Part shown: positions 62,957 to 64,000 of the stretch, in pieces
How positions within the stretch are numbered: position 1 is the first letter of the stretch
How the letters are laid out: each line of letters begins with the position of its first letter
Assembly (NCBI GenBank): GCA_044353165.1
Contig: JBILCM010000004.1
Location: forward strand, 1-64,000
DNA: 64,000 nt
Source: JBILCM01 sp044353165
GTDB taxonomy: Bacteria; Bacillota; Bacilli; Paenibacillales; YIM-B00363
Direction: 5' to 3'
Position numbers and translations under genes: made by a program
Notes under the pieces: generated by a model
The model's database searches: none
What the model was told of the DNA's origin: nothing
The model's input: only the letters and a program-made list of their open reading frames with translations

Positions 62957-63738
62957 GCACGGTCATTCAATGGTTAGAAGCGTGGGCATCACCTGATCTA
63001 GCGGAACCTGATGATCCCATTGGTCTGCAGCTTGGTTCGGCATCTTTACCGGTATCCAAAATCTCCGTCGCACTGGAAGTGACGCAACAAGTTGTTGAAG
63101 AAGCGATCGCGCAGGGAGCTCAACTGATCGTTGCGCATCATCCGCTCATTTACCGTCCATTACGCAACATCCGAACCGATCGTTCCGACGGCAGATTGAT
63201 CGAAACATTGCTAGCGCATCGGATCTCCGTCTATGTCGCGCATACGAATCTGGATATCGCGAATGGTGGCGTGAACGATATGCTGGCAGAAGCTGTCGGG
63301 TTGAAGGATACGTCACCATTGAAATATACGACCGCGCGTCAATATGGTATCGGTCGCATTGGCAAACTTGAACAACCGCTCCCCTTGTACGCACTGGCTG
63401 TATTGATCAAACAGACGTTCAATCTGCCAGCACTACGGCTGATAGGCGATGCGAACAAGATGATCTCCAAAGTTGCCATTGTGGGCGGTTCAGGGCGAAG
63501 TTTTCTCAATCATGCGATCGCAGCTTCCGTAGATGTTTATATTACGGGGGATATTGATCATCACACAGCACATGATGCGCTCGCTGGAGGCATCACCATG
63601 GTGGACCCAGGACACCACGTCGAACAGATTATGAAACATAAGCTTGCAGAACGGATGAATCAGTGGTTTCAACATACGGGCTCCAACGTAACCGCTTATG
63701 CCTCTTTCGTGTCGACAGAGCCGTTCACGTTCGTGTAA
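62941..63738 (+). CDS. Nif3-like dinuclear metal center protein (YqfO family, short form)
   Basis: The 265-residue protein has the NIF3 signature: VTQQVVEEAIAQGAQLIVAHHPLIYRPL, VYVAHTNLDIANGGVND and DVYITGDIDHHTAHDA with GHHVEQ, the metal-binding His/Asp residues. The B. subtilis YqfO is about 370 residues because of a PII-like insert between the halves; this version lacks it. Some family members are GTP cyclohydrolase I type 2-like; the activity here is uncertain. Confidence 0.92.
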   Translation: MSIPISTVIQWLEAWASPDLAEPDDPIGLQLGSASLPVSKISVALEVTQQVVEEAIAQGAQLIVAHHPLIYRPLRNIRTDRSDGRLIETLLAHRISVYVAHTNLDIANGGVNDMLAEAVGLKDTSPLKYTTARQYGIGRIGKLEQPLPLYALAVLIKQTFNLPALRLIGDANKMISKVAIVGGSGRSFLNHAIAASVDVYITGDIDHHTAHDALAGGITMVDPGHHVEQIMKHKLAERMNQWFQHTGSNVTAYASFVSTEPFTFV

Positions 63739-63752
63739 CCCACATTTAACCG

Positions 63753-63781
63753 TTGCGGATCATCGGGTTTCCTTGTATACT
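63753..63781 (+). promoter_or_regulatory. Promoter of rnpB
   Basis: TTGCGG (63753-63758), 17-base spacer, TATACT (63776-63781). The start near 63788 is just before the first helix of the RNase P RNA. Confidence 0.6.
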
Positions 63782-63792
63782 ATCACAAGTAT

Positions 63793-64000
63793 ATGAGAAG
63801 TTTGTCAGACAATCGCCGGCGGACATGGGTCCGCGGGAGGAAAGTCCGGGCTCCACAGGGCAGGGTGCTGGATAACGTCCAGTCAACGCGAGTTGAAGGC
63901 TAGTGCCACAGAAACGGACCGCCGATGACGTACCGCATGGTACGCACAGGTAAGGGTGGAACCGTGGTGTAAGAGACCACGAGGGGGTATGGTGACATGC
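63793..64000 (+). ncRNA. rnpB: RNase P RNA, type A-like (5' part, runs off the right edge)
   Basis: The conserved core is clear: GTCAGACAATCGCCG, then a short hairpin GCGGACATGGGTCCGC, then GGGAGGAAAGTCCGGGCTCC, then CAGGGCAGGGTGCTGG, ATAACGTCCAG, GCCACAGAAACGGACCGCCG and GGTAAGGGTGGAACCGTGG. These follow the E. coli (type A) sequence. The B. subtilis type B sequence at the same places (GAGGAAAGTCCATGCTCGC, and its P5.1 region) is different. The strand is plus and the 3' half is outside the window. Confidence 0.93.

Overview
The window reads as chromosome of a spore-forming member of the Bacilli, most like Paenibacillaceae and relatives. Evidence: ytxC next to thrS, a gamma-type SASP, prkA/yhbH/spoVR, yqfC-yqfD, flotillin floA, an alpha2-type glyS, a SAM-I riboswitch, a T-box and a GlnR-type operator. 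Strong AGGAGG ribosome-binding sites and many GTG/TTG starts fit. I cannot name genus or species. At the right edge the RNase P RNA looks like the ancestral type A rather than the type B usual in Bacilli.

Layout. 1-3.0 kb: start of a CorA-like transporter gene (minus), then a SAM-I riboswitch controlling metA-metI. 3.1-6.2 kb: ytxC and thrS with an unusually compact T-box leader. 6.2-9.1 kb: 3D-domain wall protein, SASP, YugN, HtrA protease. 9.2-12.4 kb: two-component pair and ispH in one overlapping operon. 12.4-17.8 kb: aroF, glnA (GSI-beta type) with a GlnR-like box, serC, a lone PhoP-like regulator, trmL. 17.9-19.5 kb (minus): tiny membrane peptide, DUF2161 protein, MazEF toxin-antitoxin. 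19.6-27.4 kb: the sporulation set prkA, yhbH and spoVR, split by a VanY-type carboxypeptidase, a DUF421 protein, dps, and an FAD oxidoreductase behind a purine riboswitch. 27.4-32.0 kb (accessory): Uma2-family protein, AraC regulator, GH29 alpha-L-fucosidase and a fused SGNH plus alpha/beta hydrolase, apparently a small glycan-use locus.

32.1-63.7 kb is the conserved Bacilli block: prmA, M50 protease, rsmE, mtaB, NUDIX, deoC, rRNA methyltransferase, addB-addA, a GYPG-repeat protein, hit, rpsU, yqeY, nfeD, floA, yqfC, yqfD, phoH, ybeY, cdd, era, yqzL, recO, an unknown gene, glyS, dnaG, sigA, trmK, nif3-like, then rnpB. Compared with B. subtilis, pgpH, dgkA, ccpN, yqfL and yqxD are missing from their usual places. 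A 47-codon stub of a type I restriction hsdM gene lies between floA's partner gene and yqfC.

The points most worth a second look are the purine riboswitch (guanine-type C at the ligand position, altered neighbour base, and an architecture that predicts ligand-ON control of an FAD enzyme), the type A-like RNase P RNA, the T-box with almost no room for Stem I, the hsdM stub, the SGNH/alpha-beta hydrolase fusion, and repeated 3'-end overlaps of convergent genes. No insertion sequence, prophage, CRISPR array, tRNA or rRNA gene was seen. No intergenic stretch exceeds about 300 bases; the longest (51100-51393) holds a terminator and a candidate sigma-E promoter. All calls are from reading the sequence, without database searches.
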